DNA of 41,846 bases from Streptomyces silaceus (GTDB lineage Bacteria > Actinomycetota > Actinomycetes > Streptomycetales > Streptomycetaceae), in contig NZ_LIRJ01000070.1 in NCBI RefSeq assembly GCF_001419745.1, forward strand, positions 1 through 41,846, given 5' to 3'. Below are positions 24,145 to 32,231 of this stretch, piece after piece; position 1 is the first letter of the stretch; each line of letters opens with the position of its first letter. The notes under the pieces were generated by a model that worked only from the letters and a program-made list of their open reading frames with translations, was not told the DNA's origin and did not search any database. The position numbers and the translations under genes are program-made.

Positions 24145-25929
24145 TCAGCCGTTCCGGAAGGCGGCGGCCTGCATGCGGAACAGGTCGGCGTACATGCCGC
24201 CCCGCGCCATCAGCCGGTCGTGGCTGCCCGTCTCGGCCACCGCGCCGCCGTCGACGACCACGATCAGGTCCGCCATCCGCACGGTGGAGAACCGGTGCGA
24301 GACCACGACCGTGACCGTTCCGCACCGCTCGGCGAGGGACTTCGCGAGGGCCATCTGCCGGCGGTAGACGACGTATTCGCTGCGGGGGTCGAGCGAGGCG
24401 GTCGGCTCGTCGATGACGCACAGCAGCGGCGCGGTCCGCATGTGGGCGCGGCTCAGGGCGACCCGCTGCCACTGGCCGGTCGACAGCTCCACGCCGTCGA
24501 ACGTGCGGCCGAGCTGGGTGTCGAGGCCCTGGGGCAGCCCGGCGACGATCTCCTCCGCGTCCCCGTCGGCGAGGGCACGGGTCAGCCGATCGGGTTCGCC
24601 GGCCGCGGAGAGGTCTCCCACGCCGACCGACTCGCGCACCGGGAACTCGAACCGCGCGAAGTCCTGGAAGTTGGCGGTCGTCCGGGACCACCAGCGCGCG
24701 GCGGGGATGTCGCTCAGCCGGACGCCGTCGACGAGCACGGCGCCCTCGGTGGGCTCGTAGAACTTGGCGAGGAGTTTGACGATGCTGGTCTTGCCCGCGC
24801 CGTGCTCGCCCACGACGGCGACGGTCGAGCCGGCCGGCAGGTGGAGGTCCATGTCCTTGAGCACCCAGGTGTCCGTGCCCGGGTAGCGGAAGGACACCCC
24901 CTTCAGGGTGATGCCGTCGGTCAGCCGCTCCGGCACGCCGGCCTCGGTGTCGCCGGGACGCCGGTGCGCCGCGCGGTCCTCCAGCCACAGGAACGCGTCC
25001 AGCGCGCTCATGCCCTCGGTGGTGTGCTGCAAGGACCGTACGACGCCCTCGGCCTGTGCGCGCAGTGTCCCGGTGAGGGTCACGAGCAGCAGCACGTCAC
25101 CCGGCTGCACCCGGCCGGAGGCCACGTCGTGGACGATCAGCAGCAGGGCGAGCGTGTACCCGAGGGAGAAGACCGCCCACCCGGTGATGCCGAGCCCGGC
25201 GGCCGTCCACTGGGCCCTGGCCTGCCGCCGGATGATCCGGTCCCAGGTCCGCCGTCCCCGCTCGACCAGCCGCGGCCGTGCCCCGGCGATCCTGACCTCC
25301 ATGTTCGGGGTCGCCTCGGTGAGCAGGGTCTGGAGGTGCTCGGCCTGCCGGATGTCCTGGGCGCTCGCGACGGTCGCGTCGCGGACCACGTGCTGTCCGC
25401 GGCGCGGCAGCCACAGCGCTGGTACGAGCAGGAGGGCGAGGAAGAGCAGCACGGGCGCCGTCAGCGCCAGAACGGTGAGGACGACCAGCAGCCTGAGCAG
25501 CATCGTCACGCTGTCCAGGAGCACCCATCCGCAGCGGGCGATGACGTCTCCGCTGCCCCGCACCATGGCGATCCGGTCGGCGTACTCGGGGCGTTCGAGG
25601 TGCTCGATGTCGTCGAGGCCGACGATGAGGCCGAGGATCCGCTCGTCGAGTTCCGCGCCGATGGCCTCGTCGAGCAGGTTGATCACGTTGAGGCGCGCGG
25701 AGGCCCCGACGACGGTGACCGCGTAGCTGACGGCGGCGCCCGCCGTGGCGAACAGCGCCTCCCGCACCTGTTCGTGCAGCGCGCTCTGGATCAGCGTACG
25801 GAGGGTCAGCGCGAAGGCACCGGCGGCGAGCACGTCGGCCACCGCGAGGACGCCGAAGGCCACGACCCAGCCGCGGTACCGCTGCCACGAGATGCCGAAC
25901 AGCCGGCGCAGCGCCTGTGCGCGGGTCAC
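24145..25929 (-). CDS. ABC exporter half-transporter (membrane plus ATPase fusion)
   Basis: A 594-residue type IV ABC exporter subunit. About six membrane helices occupy residues 15-320. The ATPase domain has Walker A 'GEHGAGKTS' near 380, a signature 'LSTGQWQR' near 490 (one change from LSGGQ) and Walker B 'LLCVIDEPTASLD'. GTG 25929 overlaps the stop of the other exporter gene (GTGA). The degenerate signature suggests an asymmetric heterodimer with the next gene product. It probably exports the cluster product. Unlike the first exporter gene, it lacks a long linker. Confidence 0.88.
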   Translation of the reverse strand: MTRAQALRRLFGISWQRYRGWVVAFGVLAVADVLAAGAFALTLRTLIQSALHEQVREALFATAGAAVSYAVTVVGASARLNVINLLDEAIGAELDERILGLIVGLDDIEHLERPEYADRIAMVRGSGDVIARCGWVLLDSVTMLLRLLVVLTVLALTAPVLLFLALLLVPALWLPRRGQHVVRDATVASAQDIRQAEHLQTLLTEATPNMEVRIAGARPRLVERGRRTWDRIIRRQARAQWTAAGLGITGWAVFSLGYTLALLLIVHDVASGRVQPGDVLLLVTLTGTLRAQAEGVVRSLQHTTEGMSALDAFLWLEDRAAHRRPGDTEAGVPERLTDGITLKGVSFRYPGTDTWVLKDMDLHLPAGSTVAVVGEHGAGKTSIVKLLAKFYEPTEGAVLVDGVRLSDIPAARWWSRTTANFQDFARFEFPVRESVGVGDLSAAGEPDRLTRALADGDAEEIVAGLPQGLDTQLGRTFDGVELSTGQWQRVALSRAHMRTAPLLCVIDEPTASLDPRSEYVVYRRQMALAKSLAERCGTVTVVVSHRFSTVRMADLIVVVDGGAVAETGSHDRLMARGGMYADLFRMQAAAFRNG

Positions 25930-27908
25930 GGGGAGACCACCTCGCTGTCGCGCTCCGCCGTCCCGGGCGCGGCGCCGTCGTCGTCCTCGTCGGCGAACCG
26001 GGCGGCCTGGAGCCGGAACATCCGCGCGTAGGGGCCGTCGAGGGCCATGAGTGCGTCGTGCGTGCCCGTCTCGGTGATCCGGCCCCCGTCGAGGACGGCG
26101 ATCCGGTCGGCCCGGCGCACGGTGGACAGGCGGTGCGAGATGAGCAGGACGCTGGTGTCGCCCGCGTGTTCCATGACCCGTGAGAAGACGTCGAGTTCGG
26201 CCCTGACGTCGAGGTGCGCGGTGGGCTCGTCGAGGACGAGCAGCCGGGCTCCGCACGCGACCGCGTACAGCGCGCGGGCCAGGGCGACGCGCTGCCACTG
26301 GCCTCCGGAGAGGTCGATGCCATCGGTGTATCCGCGGGCCAGGGGGGTGTCCCAGCCCCGGGGAGCGCGGGCGATCAGTTCGTCGATGCCGGCCCGGTGC
26401 GCGACGTCCTCCAGCAGCCCTTCCGGGGCGGCGATGCCGGGCGCGCCGAGGCGCACGTTCTCCCGCAGGGACATCTCGTAGCGGGTGAACTCCTGGAAGA
26501 CCACGGTGATGTGGCGTTGCCGGGCCGCGGGGTCCAGCTCGGCCAGGGGCACTCCGTCGACGGTGATCCTGCCCGCCGAGGGCTGGTAGAGGCCCGCGAG
26601 CAGTTTGGTGAGCGTGGTCTTCCCCGCGCCGTTCACGCCGACGAGGGCCAGCAGTTCTCCCGGCCTGATCTCCAGGTCGAGACCGCCGAGCGTGGGGCGC
26701 GCGGCCCCCTCGTACCGGAAGTCCACGGCCTCGAAGCGCACCGCGGGCGGCGGGGCGATCCCGGTCTCCCGCGCGGTGACGGCGCCGTGGGACTCCCCCA
26801 CGACGGTTCGGGGCACGTCGGGGGTGCCGTCGTCGGGCGCGGGCCGGTCGCCGTCGGGCGCCGGACGGTCTTCGTCGGGCGCAAGCCGGTCACGGAGCCG
26901 GTCGGCCGCGTGGAGTCCCGGCACTCCGGCGAACTCCACGCCATACGCCTCCGTGTCCCAGCGGCTGACCGCCAGCACACCCCAGAACGCCCCGAGATAC
27001 ACCGCGAGTTGTCCGGCGGTTATGTCTCCCCTGACCGCCGAGAGGGTGAGCCGCGCGAGCCCGGCCCCGGTGGCGAGCGCGAGGAGCAGGAACTGAAAGC
27101 GCAGGTTCAGCAGAAGGCGACGGCGGACGGACGACGTCCCGGACACCCGCTGGTCCGTCGCCTCCCGGTAGCGGCCGATCGTCCAGTCGGCGAGCCCGAA
27201 GACCCGCACCTCCTTGGCCGCCCAGGGCGCGGCGGCGACCTGGGTGAGGTAGTCCTCGCGGCGCCTGCCGGGTGCCCAACCCCGTACCACCGCGTGCTGT
27301 TTCATCCACTGGCGGCGGGTGGAGGTGCGCACGAACAGCGCGACCGCGAGCATGCCCAGAGCCAGGGGCCAGGAGTAGAAGGCGAGCACGCCGGCCGCGG
27401 CGCAGGCGCCCACCGTCCGGGTCGTGATCGTGAGCTGGCCGACCGCTCCGGTGCCCACGGTGTAGCCGACCCAGTGCGGCAGCCCCTTCATGATCGCCAA
27501 GGTGAGGTCGTCCTGGACGGCGGGCTCCTCCAGGCGTGCGATGCCCGCGGACCGGCTGGCCAGGTCGCCCACGCTCAGCCGCTGGTGCGCGTTGACCCGC
27601 TGGGCGGCGATGACGCGGAGGGCCGAGTGGAGGAACTCGAACGCCTGCGAGGCGAAGATCAGGGCACCGAGGGCCACGGTCAGCAGGGTGAGCGTGTCGC
27701 CGTCGTGCGGGTCGGACACGAGGTGGGAGACCAGGGCGCCCGTCATCAGGCCCGTGGCCGTGGGGAGCAGTGCCAGAGCGAGGTCCACGACGGTCAGGGC
27801 CGCGAAGGTCGGCAGGCCCGCCACGCGGAGCAGTCCGACAAGGCGCCAGAGGTCGCGCGTCCTGGCCAGGGCGGCACGGACCGCACCGCCTTGTCGCGTC
27901 ACTCTCAC
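25926..27908 (-). CDS. ABC exporter half-transporter, partner subunit
   Basis: A 660-residue exporter subunit. Membrane helices span about 20-310. A Pro/Asp-rich linker with tandem 'RPAPD(G/D)' units spans about 335-375. The ATPase domain has Walker A 'GVNGAGKTT', signature 'LSGGQWQR' and Walker B 'LLVLDEPTAHLD', all consensus. GTG 27908 is chosen because it overlaps the acetyltransferase stop (GTGA) as elsewhere in this operon; a second in-frame GTG is two codons later. Together with the 594-residue subunit it should make a heterodimeric export pump. Confidence 0.88.
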   Translation of the reverse strand: MRVTRQGGAVRAALARTRDLWRLVGLLRVAGLPTFAALTVVDLALALLPTATGLMTGALVSHLVSDPHDGDTLTLLTVALGALIFASQAFEFLHSALRVIAAQRVNAHQRLSVGDLASRSAGIARLEEPAVQDDLTLAIMKGLPHWVGYTVGTGAVGQLTITTRTVGACAAAGVLAFYSWPLALGMLAVALFVRTSTRRQWMKQHAVVRGWAPGRRREDYLTQVAAAPWAAKEVRVFGLADWTIGRYREATDQRVSGTSSVRRRLLLNLRFQFLLLALATGAGLARLTLSAVRGDITAGQLAVYLGAFWGVLAVSRWDTEAYGVEFAGVPGLHAADRLRDRLAPDEDRPAPDGDRPAPDDGTPDVPRTVVGESHGAVTARETGIAPPPAVRFEAVDFRYEGAARPTLGGLDLEIRPGELLALVGVNGAGKTTLTKLLAGLYQPSAGRITVDGVPLAELDPAARQRHITVVFQEFTRYEMSLRENVRLGAPGIAAPEGLLEDVAHRAGIDELIARAPRGWDTPLARGYTDGIDLSGGQWQRVALARALYAVACGARLLVLDEPTAHLDVRAELDVFSRVMEHAGDTSVLLISHRLSTVRRADRIAVLDGGRITETGTHDALMALDGPYARMFRLQAARFADEDDDGAAPGTAERDSEVVSP

Positions 27909-28435
27909 CGGGCCGATGCCCCGAGGTCGTTCTGCAGGTAGACGCGTCGCACCGGACCGTCGGCGAGGACGGGTCCGTAGGGCCGGAAACCGAACTTCTC
28001 GATGAGCCGCACGGTGTTCGTGAGGTCCGGGTTCGTCTCCGCCCGAATGGCCGTGGCCCCGGCGTCCCGTGCGGTTTCGATGGCACGGCGCACGCACCTC
28101 AGGCCGGTGAGTTCTCCGCCGGTGACCCGGTCGGGGAGCACGGCGAGGCGCTGCATGTGAATGGGCTTGTCCGTACCAGGAAAGAAGTCGGTTTCGATAC
28201 TGAACGGCGGTTCCCAGGTCAAGGTGAACATGGCGACCGCGGCGCCCTCTTGCCGAAGAACGTGTACGGCTCCGGAAGACACCAGACCTTCGGTGCTCGC
28301 GCGATTGCGCCGCGGTACAGGAGTTCCGTACGTCGCTGCGATGAATGCGTCCGACGCGAGGAGCAGTTCATGTACTCCGTCGGCGTCGGACGCGATCGAC
28401 CACCCATCGGGAATTTCGGCGTCGTGCCCTGTCAT
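27905..28435 (-). CDS. GNAT-family N-acetyltransferase
   Basis: A 176-residue acetyltransferase. The acetyl-CoA region appears as 'MQRLAVLPDRVTGGELTGLRCVRRAIETAR' near 97-126, followed by 'LIEKFGFRPYGPV'. It is first in operon B, ahead of the exporters, so it may acetylate the product for self-protection or as a tailoring step, as MshD does in mycothiol assembly. The ATG has no convincing Shine-Dalgarno and sits seven bases from a -10 element, so a leaderless transcript is likely. Confidence 0.82.
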   Translation of the reverse strand: MTGHDAEIPDGWSIASDADGVHELLLASDAFIAATYGTPVPRRNRASTEGLVSSGAVHVLRQEGAAVAMFTLTWEPPFSIETDFFPGTDKPIHMQRLAVLPDRVTGGELTGLRCVRRAIETARDAGATAIRAETNPDLTNTVRLIEKFGFRPYGPVLADGPVRRVYLQNDLGASAR

Positions 28436-28442
28436 GCGCCTC

Positions 28443-28471
28443 AATATGGCGCACCGCCCCAGGGCTGTCCA
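28443..28471 (-). promoter_or_regulatory. Promoter of operon B (leaderless)
   Basis: On the minus strand, TGGACA (28471-28466) and CATATT (28448-28443) are separated by exactly 17 bases. The -10 ends seven bases before the acetyltransferase ATG, which suits transcription starting at the start codon. The inverted repeats at 28473-28492 and 28505-28533 lie just upstream of the -35, the normal place for an activator. Confidence 0.65.
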
Positions 28472-28472
28472 T

Positions 28473-28492
28473 GTTCGCCGAGCAGCGCGAAC
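28473..28492. promoter_or_regulatory. GTTCGC-N8-GCGAAC inverted repeat
   Basis: Perfect 6-base arms abut the -35 of the operon B promoter. The GTTCG/CGAAC core matches the outer part of the StrR operator next to it, so it may be a second, weaker site for the same activator. Confidence 0.5.
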
Positions 28493-28504
28493 ACCGCTCG
28501 AAGC

Positions 28505-28533
28505 GTTCGACTGCGGACCGGCCGCAGTCGAAC
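28505..28533. promoter_or_regulatory. StrR-type operator, GTTCGACTG-N11-CAGTCGAAC
   Basis: Perfect 9-base arms, GTTCGACTG at 28505-28513 and CAGTCGAAC at 28525-28533, with an 11-base centre. This is the classical StrR-binding consensus of the streptomycin cluster with no mismatch in either arm. It lies 33 bases upstream of the -35 of operon B and downstream of the StrR-like gene, supporting direct activation of export and tailoring genes. Confidence 0.85.
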
Positions 28534-28666
28534 TCCGGAACATCCATGAGTGGTGCCGAGTCACGGCGTATCGCCGTGAATTCCGGCTCTCTTTGCGGGT
28601 ACTTGAGGAATTCTTTAGGCATGCGGCCGCCCGGACCGGACCGGCGTCCCGGGCGGCCGTCCGCAC

Positions 28667-29683
28667 TCAGCGTCCGGACTCCGCGCGGTGCTCGCCGAGT
28701 TCGCCCTTGAGCTGTTCCGCGAACTCCTGCCATGCCCTCACGTTCGCCTCGGCGACCTGCAGAACGCTTTCCACGGAATGCGCCGGAATTCCGCTGACGA
28801 TCTCCTTCCACTGCTCCCGTTCCGGCCTGTTGCTCAGCCAGCCCAGCAGCGTGCGCCCCACATTGCTGAACCGCAGGGACGGATCCTTGCGCAGTCTGCG
28901 CAGCGCGGCCGAGGACGACACGAGGCACTCCGCCGCCTCCGCCCGGACGCCGGCCGGACGGGACGCCTCCCCCTCGGGCAGGCCGCCCGCGCCGGCCCGG
29001 GGCCGCCGCTGACTGGAGGGCACCGGGTCCTGTCCGCGCCGCAGCCTGTCCCGCACGTCCATCACCGTGGACGGCGCCAGGCCGGCGGCTCTGGCGATCT
29101 CCCGCAGGGACGCGTCGGGGTTCTCCAGCAGCAGACGGGCCGCCAGTTCCCTTCTGGTGGCACTGCTCAAGGGGCGGGCCCGCCCGTCGCGGCCGGTTCT
29201 GGCGAGCTCTCCCTCCACCGCTCCGGCGAGCTCCCCCCGTATCCCTCTCACCGTCCGCGCCGACAGTCCGGCGACGGCAGCGATCGACCGGTCCGACCAG
29301 TCGGGGTGGTCGCCGACCATGCGTCTGGCCGCGGCCTTCCTGTCGTCGAGCGACAGGGGCAAGCCGTGCCTCACGTTCATCCTGACGGCGATGACGAAGG
29401 CGTCTTCCTCCGCACCGTCGAAGAACTGGACGTCAATGGTGTCGTCGCCCCGCAGCGCCGCGGCGCGCAGCCGGTGCATGCCGTCGATGACGCGCATGCT
29501 CGGCCGGTGGGCGACGATCGGAGGGAAATGGGCATCGGATTCGACGAGCAACTGGATGTGGTCCGCGCGTTCGCCGTCCAGACGGGGCGAATCCGCCGGT
29601 AAGAGCGAGCGAATGCTGACCTTCGTGATCGGATACTTCTCGAGCAAGGCGGCCTGATACCTGTCGACTTCACCGGATGTCAC
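28667..29683 (-). CDS. StrR-family (ParB-like) pathway-specific activator with a TTA codon
   Basis: A 338-residue regulator. The N-terminal ParB/sulfiredoxin-like domain has 'SPRLDGERADHIQLLVES', 'PPIVAHRPSMRVIDGMHRLRAAALRG', 'VQFFDGAEEDAFV' and 'NVRHGLPLSLDDRKAA'. A helix-turn-helix follows in 'SDRSIAAVAGLSARTVRGIR', and a second HTH-like segment is 'SLREIARAAGLAPSTV'. These are hallmarks of StrR, the activator of streptomycin and glycopeptide clusters. Codon 28 (29602-29600) is TTA, the rare leucine codon read by bldA tRNA. GTG 29683 is chosen because AGGGGG lies eight bases upstream. A perfect StrR operator lies 134 bases beyond its stop, in front of operon B. Confidence 0.93.
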   Translation of the reverse strand: MTSGEVDRYQAALLEKYPITKVSIRSLLPADSPRLDGERADHIQLLVESDAHFPPIVAHRPSMRVIDGMHRLRAAALRGDDTIDVQFFDGAEEDAFVIAVRMNVRHGLPLSLDDRKAAARRMVGDHPDWSDRSIAAVAGLSARTVRGIRGELAGAVEGELARTGRDGRARPLSSATRRELAARLLLENPDASLREIARAAGLAPSTVMDVRDRLRRGQDPVPSSQRRPRAGAGGLPEGEASRPAGVRAEAAECLVSSSAALRRLRKDPSLRFSNVGRTLLGWLSNRPEREQWKEIVSGIPAHSVESVLQVAEANVRAWQEFAEQLKGELGEHRAESGR

Positions 29684-30111
29684 GGCTCGATCCCCCTGAG
29701 CAAGTGCGCTGATGATCGTGGGTTGATGCCGGTCGGCCGCGCCCGGAGGGGGTCGGTCCAGCTGGGACGTCGGCGTGTCCGGCGGTACGGAGCGGGCTGG
29801 GCCGATCCAGAAGGTCCCGACACACGTCACACCGCTGTGACCTGCACACTTACAAGATCAACCGCTTTCGGGGTCACCCCGTTCCGGCCCCTGGATCAGC
29901 AACGTAGATCACCAGTCGCCCGACCAACGAGCCCGCAATGAAGCTGCAATACATGCGCAATACAAGGAGTCTTGAAGCACGCCAAACCGGAACATGTCGC
30001 CCCGTGTCACCCTGTTCGCCGAACCGCCGTTCATGACAGCGGCCCCCTCCGCGATCCCGAACTCCCGTGCAAGGAGCGGGGTGTTCACGGAGAAGGCCGC
30101 GGCACTCCCCC
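29684..30111. other. 428-base intergenic region upstream of the regulator
   Basis: This stretch holds the control region of the StrR-like gene and the right edge of the biosynthetic block. It contains a GTCACA-CCGC-TGTGAC palindrome (29826-29841), a less GC-rich patch near 29840-29985, and two GCAATACA copies 12 bases apart near 29950-29965. I see no convincing gene; a TTG frame at 29972 with AAGGAG upstream translates to low-quality sequence. Confidence 0.5.
29826..29841. promoter_or_regulatory. GTCACA-CCGC-TGTGAC palindrome upstream of the StrR-like gene
   Basis: Perfect 6-base arms with a 4-base centre, about 145 bases upstream of the regulator start. It is a candidate operator for a dimeric regulator controlling the activator gene. 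The binding protein is unknown. Confidence 0.45.
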
Positions 30112-31212
30112 TCAGGCCGCCCCGGCCTCGACCACGCTGAACGAACTGGGCGCGCCCAGCGGCGTCACGGACAGGACGGAGAGCCCGGCCCGGCCGCAGA
30201 GTTCCTCGAACTCGGCGCGCGTGCGCTCCCTGCCGCCCACGTTCACCAGCATGTTGAGGTCGCCGAGGTACGTGACGTCCGGCCCTTGCGGGTCCACCGT
30301 CTCGGGCAGGACCGGTTCCACGATCAGGACCCGTCCGCCGGGCGGGAGCGCCGCGCGACAGTGGCCGAGGAGGGTGACGCAGCGGTCGTCCGGCCAGTCG
30401 TGGATGATGCTCTTCATCAGGTAGAGGTCGGCGCCCTCGGGCACCGACCGGAAGAAGTCGCCCGCCACCAGCGAGCACCGACCGGCGAGCCCGTGCCGCT
30501 CCAGCGTCGCCGGAGCCTGGGCCAGGCCCTCCTCCGTGTCGTACACGAGGCCCGCCAGGTTCCGGTGCGCGCGGAGCACCGCGGACAGGAGCGTGCCGTC
30601 GCCGCCGCCGATGTCGGCGACCGTGCGGAACCTGCCGAAGTCGTAGCGCTCGGGCAGCACATCGGCGGCACCCCTGGTGCTCTGGCTCATCGCCCTGTTG
30701 AACTGTGCGGACCGCTCCGGACGCGCCTTGAGGTAGGAGAAGAAGTCCGTGCCGAAGACCGAGCCGAAGACCGTCTCGCCGGTCCGCACGGCGTCGTCCA
30801 GACCCTCCCATGCCCGCAGCATGGTCGGGTCGGCGAACAGGGCGGCCAGGTCCGCCATGGAGTCGGGGTGCCCCGGGTCGAGCAGCGCACCCTCGGGCGT
30901 CACCACGAAGGTGCCGGGGGCGGTCTCGTGTACCAGGCCGAGTCCCGCCAGGGCGCGCAACAGCCGTGTCATGCCCTGCACTTGGGTGCCCGCCTCCGCG
31001 GCCACCTCGGCGGCCGGGCGCTCCTTGTCGCCGAGCAGCTCGACCACCCGCAGCCGCTGGGCGGCGCGCACGGTCTGCACCGCCATGCCGCCGAAGAGCA
31101 GCCGAATCACCCGCATCCGCGCCTCGGCCTCCGCGGCCCCCGCCTCACGCGCGCCGGCGCGCACGGCCCCCGCTCCGGTCCCCGCCGCCTCGCTCGCCTT
31201 TCCGTTCGTCAC
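30112..31212 (-). CDS. SAM-dependent O-methyltransferase (hydroxyneurosporene/AcmB-like)
   Basis: A 366-residue protein of the plant-COMT-like family used on polyketides and aromatic compounds. An N-terminal winged-helix dimerisation domain spans about 40-120. The SAM site is 'VADIGGGDGTLLSAVL' near 200-215, 'LVAGDFFRSVPEGADLYLMKSIIHDWPDD' carries the catalytic-base histidine (IIHDW), and 'GGRVLIVEPVLP' follows. GTG 31212 is preceded by AAGGGG. An iron-box-like palindrome lies 57 bases upstream, so iron may control it. It is separated from the StrR-like gene by 428 bases, so it may or may not belong to the cluster. Confidence 0.88.
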   Translation of the reverse strand: MTNGKASEAAGTGAGAVRAGAREAGAAEAEARMRVIRLLFGGMAVQTVRAAQRLRVVELLGDKERPAAEVAAEAGTQVQGMTRLLRALAGLGLVHETAPGTFVVTPEGALLDPGHPDSMADLAALFADPTMLRAWEGLDDAVRTGETVFGSVFGTDFFSYLKARPERSAQFNRAMSQSTRGAADVLPERYDFGRFRTVADIGGGDGTLLSAVLRAHRNLAGLVYDTEEGLAQAPATLERHGLAGRCSLVAGDFFRSVPEGADLYLMKSIIHDWPDDRCVTLLGHCRAALPPGGRVLIVEPVLPETVDPQGPDVTYLGDLNMLVNVGGRERTRAEFEELCGRAGLSVLSVTPLGAPSSFSVVEAGAA

Positions 31213-31268
31213 AGCCGATCCCCTTCCGCTTCGGACGGTGCTCGGGCCGCCCACCCGGCGGACCGAGC

Positions 31269-31288
31269 AAGTTAGGCAAGCCTAACTT
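31269..31288. promoter_or_regulatory. Iron-box-like palindrome (DmdR1/IdeR type)
   Basis: AAGTTAGGC-AA-GCCTAACTT is a perfect inverted repeat with 9-base arms, resembling the TTAGGTTAGSCTAACCTAA box bound by DtxR-family iron regulators such as DmdR1. It sits 57 bases upstream of the O-methyltransferase start, the only gene it is placed to control. The centre spacing differs by one base from the consensus. Confidence 0.6.
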
Positions 31289-31352
31289 CGACCGCCCGGC
31301 CGCTCGGGAGCGACGGGACCCTTTCGGCCAACAGGGCATGCGCCCCGGGCAT

Positions 31353-32078
31353 TCAGCTCCTGCGCCCCAGCACCAGCCATCTGGAGGGCAGTTCGATGCG
31401 CGTGCCGTCCTGGGTGAACTCCGTGGTGGTCAGTGGCAGTTCACCCGACGCGAGGACGGCGAGGCCGGCCGCGTCGATGTACGCCTCCACCGCCGTATCC
31501 ACGACCTCGGCGGGCGTGAGCCCGTGGGCGAAGACCGGCGCCAGCTTCGGGGGCGGCCCGTCGGGGCTCTGCGCCAGGCCCATCAGGACGGGGCGCGCCG
31601 CCTGGGAGAGCTCGACGAGGAAGGCGCGGCCCCGGTCGCCGATCAGCGCGGCGATGCCGTCGAGCAGCGGCTGCCGGTCGTCGGGCTCGCACTGGTGCAG
31701 GACGCCCCGCATATAGACGTTGGCGTCGCCGACCTCCGCGTGCAGCTGCTCCATCTCGCCCTTCTCGACCGCGTCGACCTGCCGGAAGTCGGCCTGTCCC
31801 GCCGGGTCCGCGCGGCGGGCGTGGTCGACGGCGGCCGCGGACAGGTCGACGCCGAGGACGCGCGGGAAGCGGTCGGCGAGGAACCGCGTCTGCGTGCCGT
31901 TGCCGCAGCCGAGGTCGACGACGGGCAGACCGATGGCGGCCATGTGCGGCTCGAAGAGCGCGAGGTGGAGACCTGCGGTGAGGGCGGGCTCGGCGTCCCA
32001 GAAGACGGACCCCGGTTCGTCGGGAGCGTCCAGCCAGAAACTCTCCCACGCCTCCTTGTAACGACTCGTGACGCTCAT
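31353..32078 (-). CDS. Class I SAM-dependent methyltransferase
   Basis: A 241-residue methyltransferase. Motif I is 'VVDLGCGNGTQTRFLADRFP' near 55-74, the acidic end of strand 2 is 'LGVDLSAAAVDHARR', and motif IV-like sequence is 'DANVYMRGVLHQ'. The first 20 residues with several Trp/Phe ('YKEAWESFWLDAP') resemble thiopurine-methyltransferase-like or small-molecule methyltransferases, but the substrate is unknown. ATG 32078 has GGGGAG upstream. It forms a separate unit between the O-methyltransferase and the phosphatase gene. Confidence 0.85.
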   Translation of the reverse strand: MSVTSRYKEAWESFWLDAPDEPGSVFWDAEPALTAGLHLALFEPHMAAIGLPVVDLGCGNGTQTRFLADRFPRVLGVDLSAAAVDHARRADPAGQADFRQVDAVEKGEMEQLHAEVGDANVYMRGVLHQCEPDDRQPLLDGIAALIGDRGRAFLVELSQAARPVLMGLAQSPDGPPPKLAPVFAHGLTPAEVVDTAVEAYIDAAGLAVLASGELPLTTTEFTQDGTRIELPSRWLVLGRRS

Positions 32079-32231
32079 GCCAGTGCTCCCCGGGGTGCGA
32101 CGACAGCCGCCGAAGCCGACGACGACATCGGTGTATCGCGCGCCGGGCACGCGGACAAGCCACCGGGAGCATTCGGCGGCACGCCATTCCGCCCTTCGGG
32201 GCGCGGGGCCGCGGCCGCGACCCGCCCCTCG

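Noticed and set aside
29972..30111. TTG-started frame with AAGGAG just upstream as a small gene
   Set aside because: Shine-Dalgarno spacing is only two bases, the product is Pro/Arg/Cys-rich without a recognisable fold, and the frame runs antisense into the O-methyltransferase gene.
29909..30111. Minus-strand continuation past the O-methyltransferase stop as an extra small gene
   Set aside because: A frame of about 60 codons is open and not strongly biased, but it has no Shine-Dalgarno, start context or recognisable similarity.
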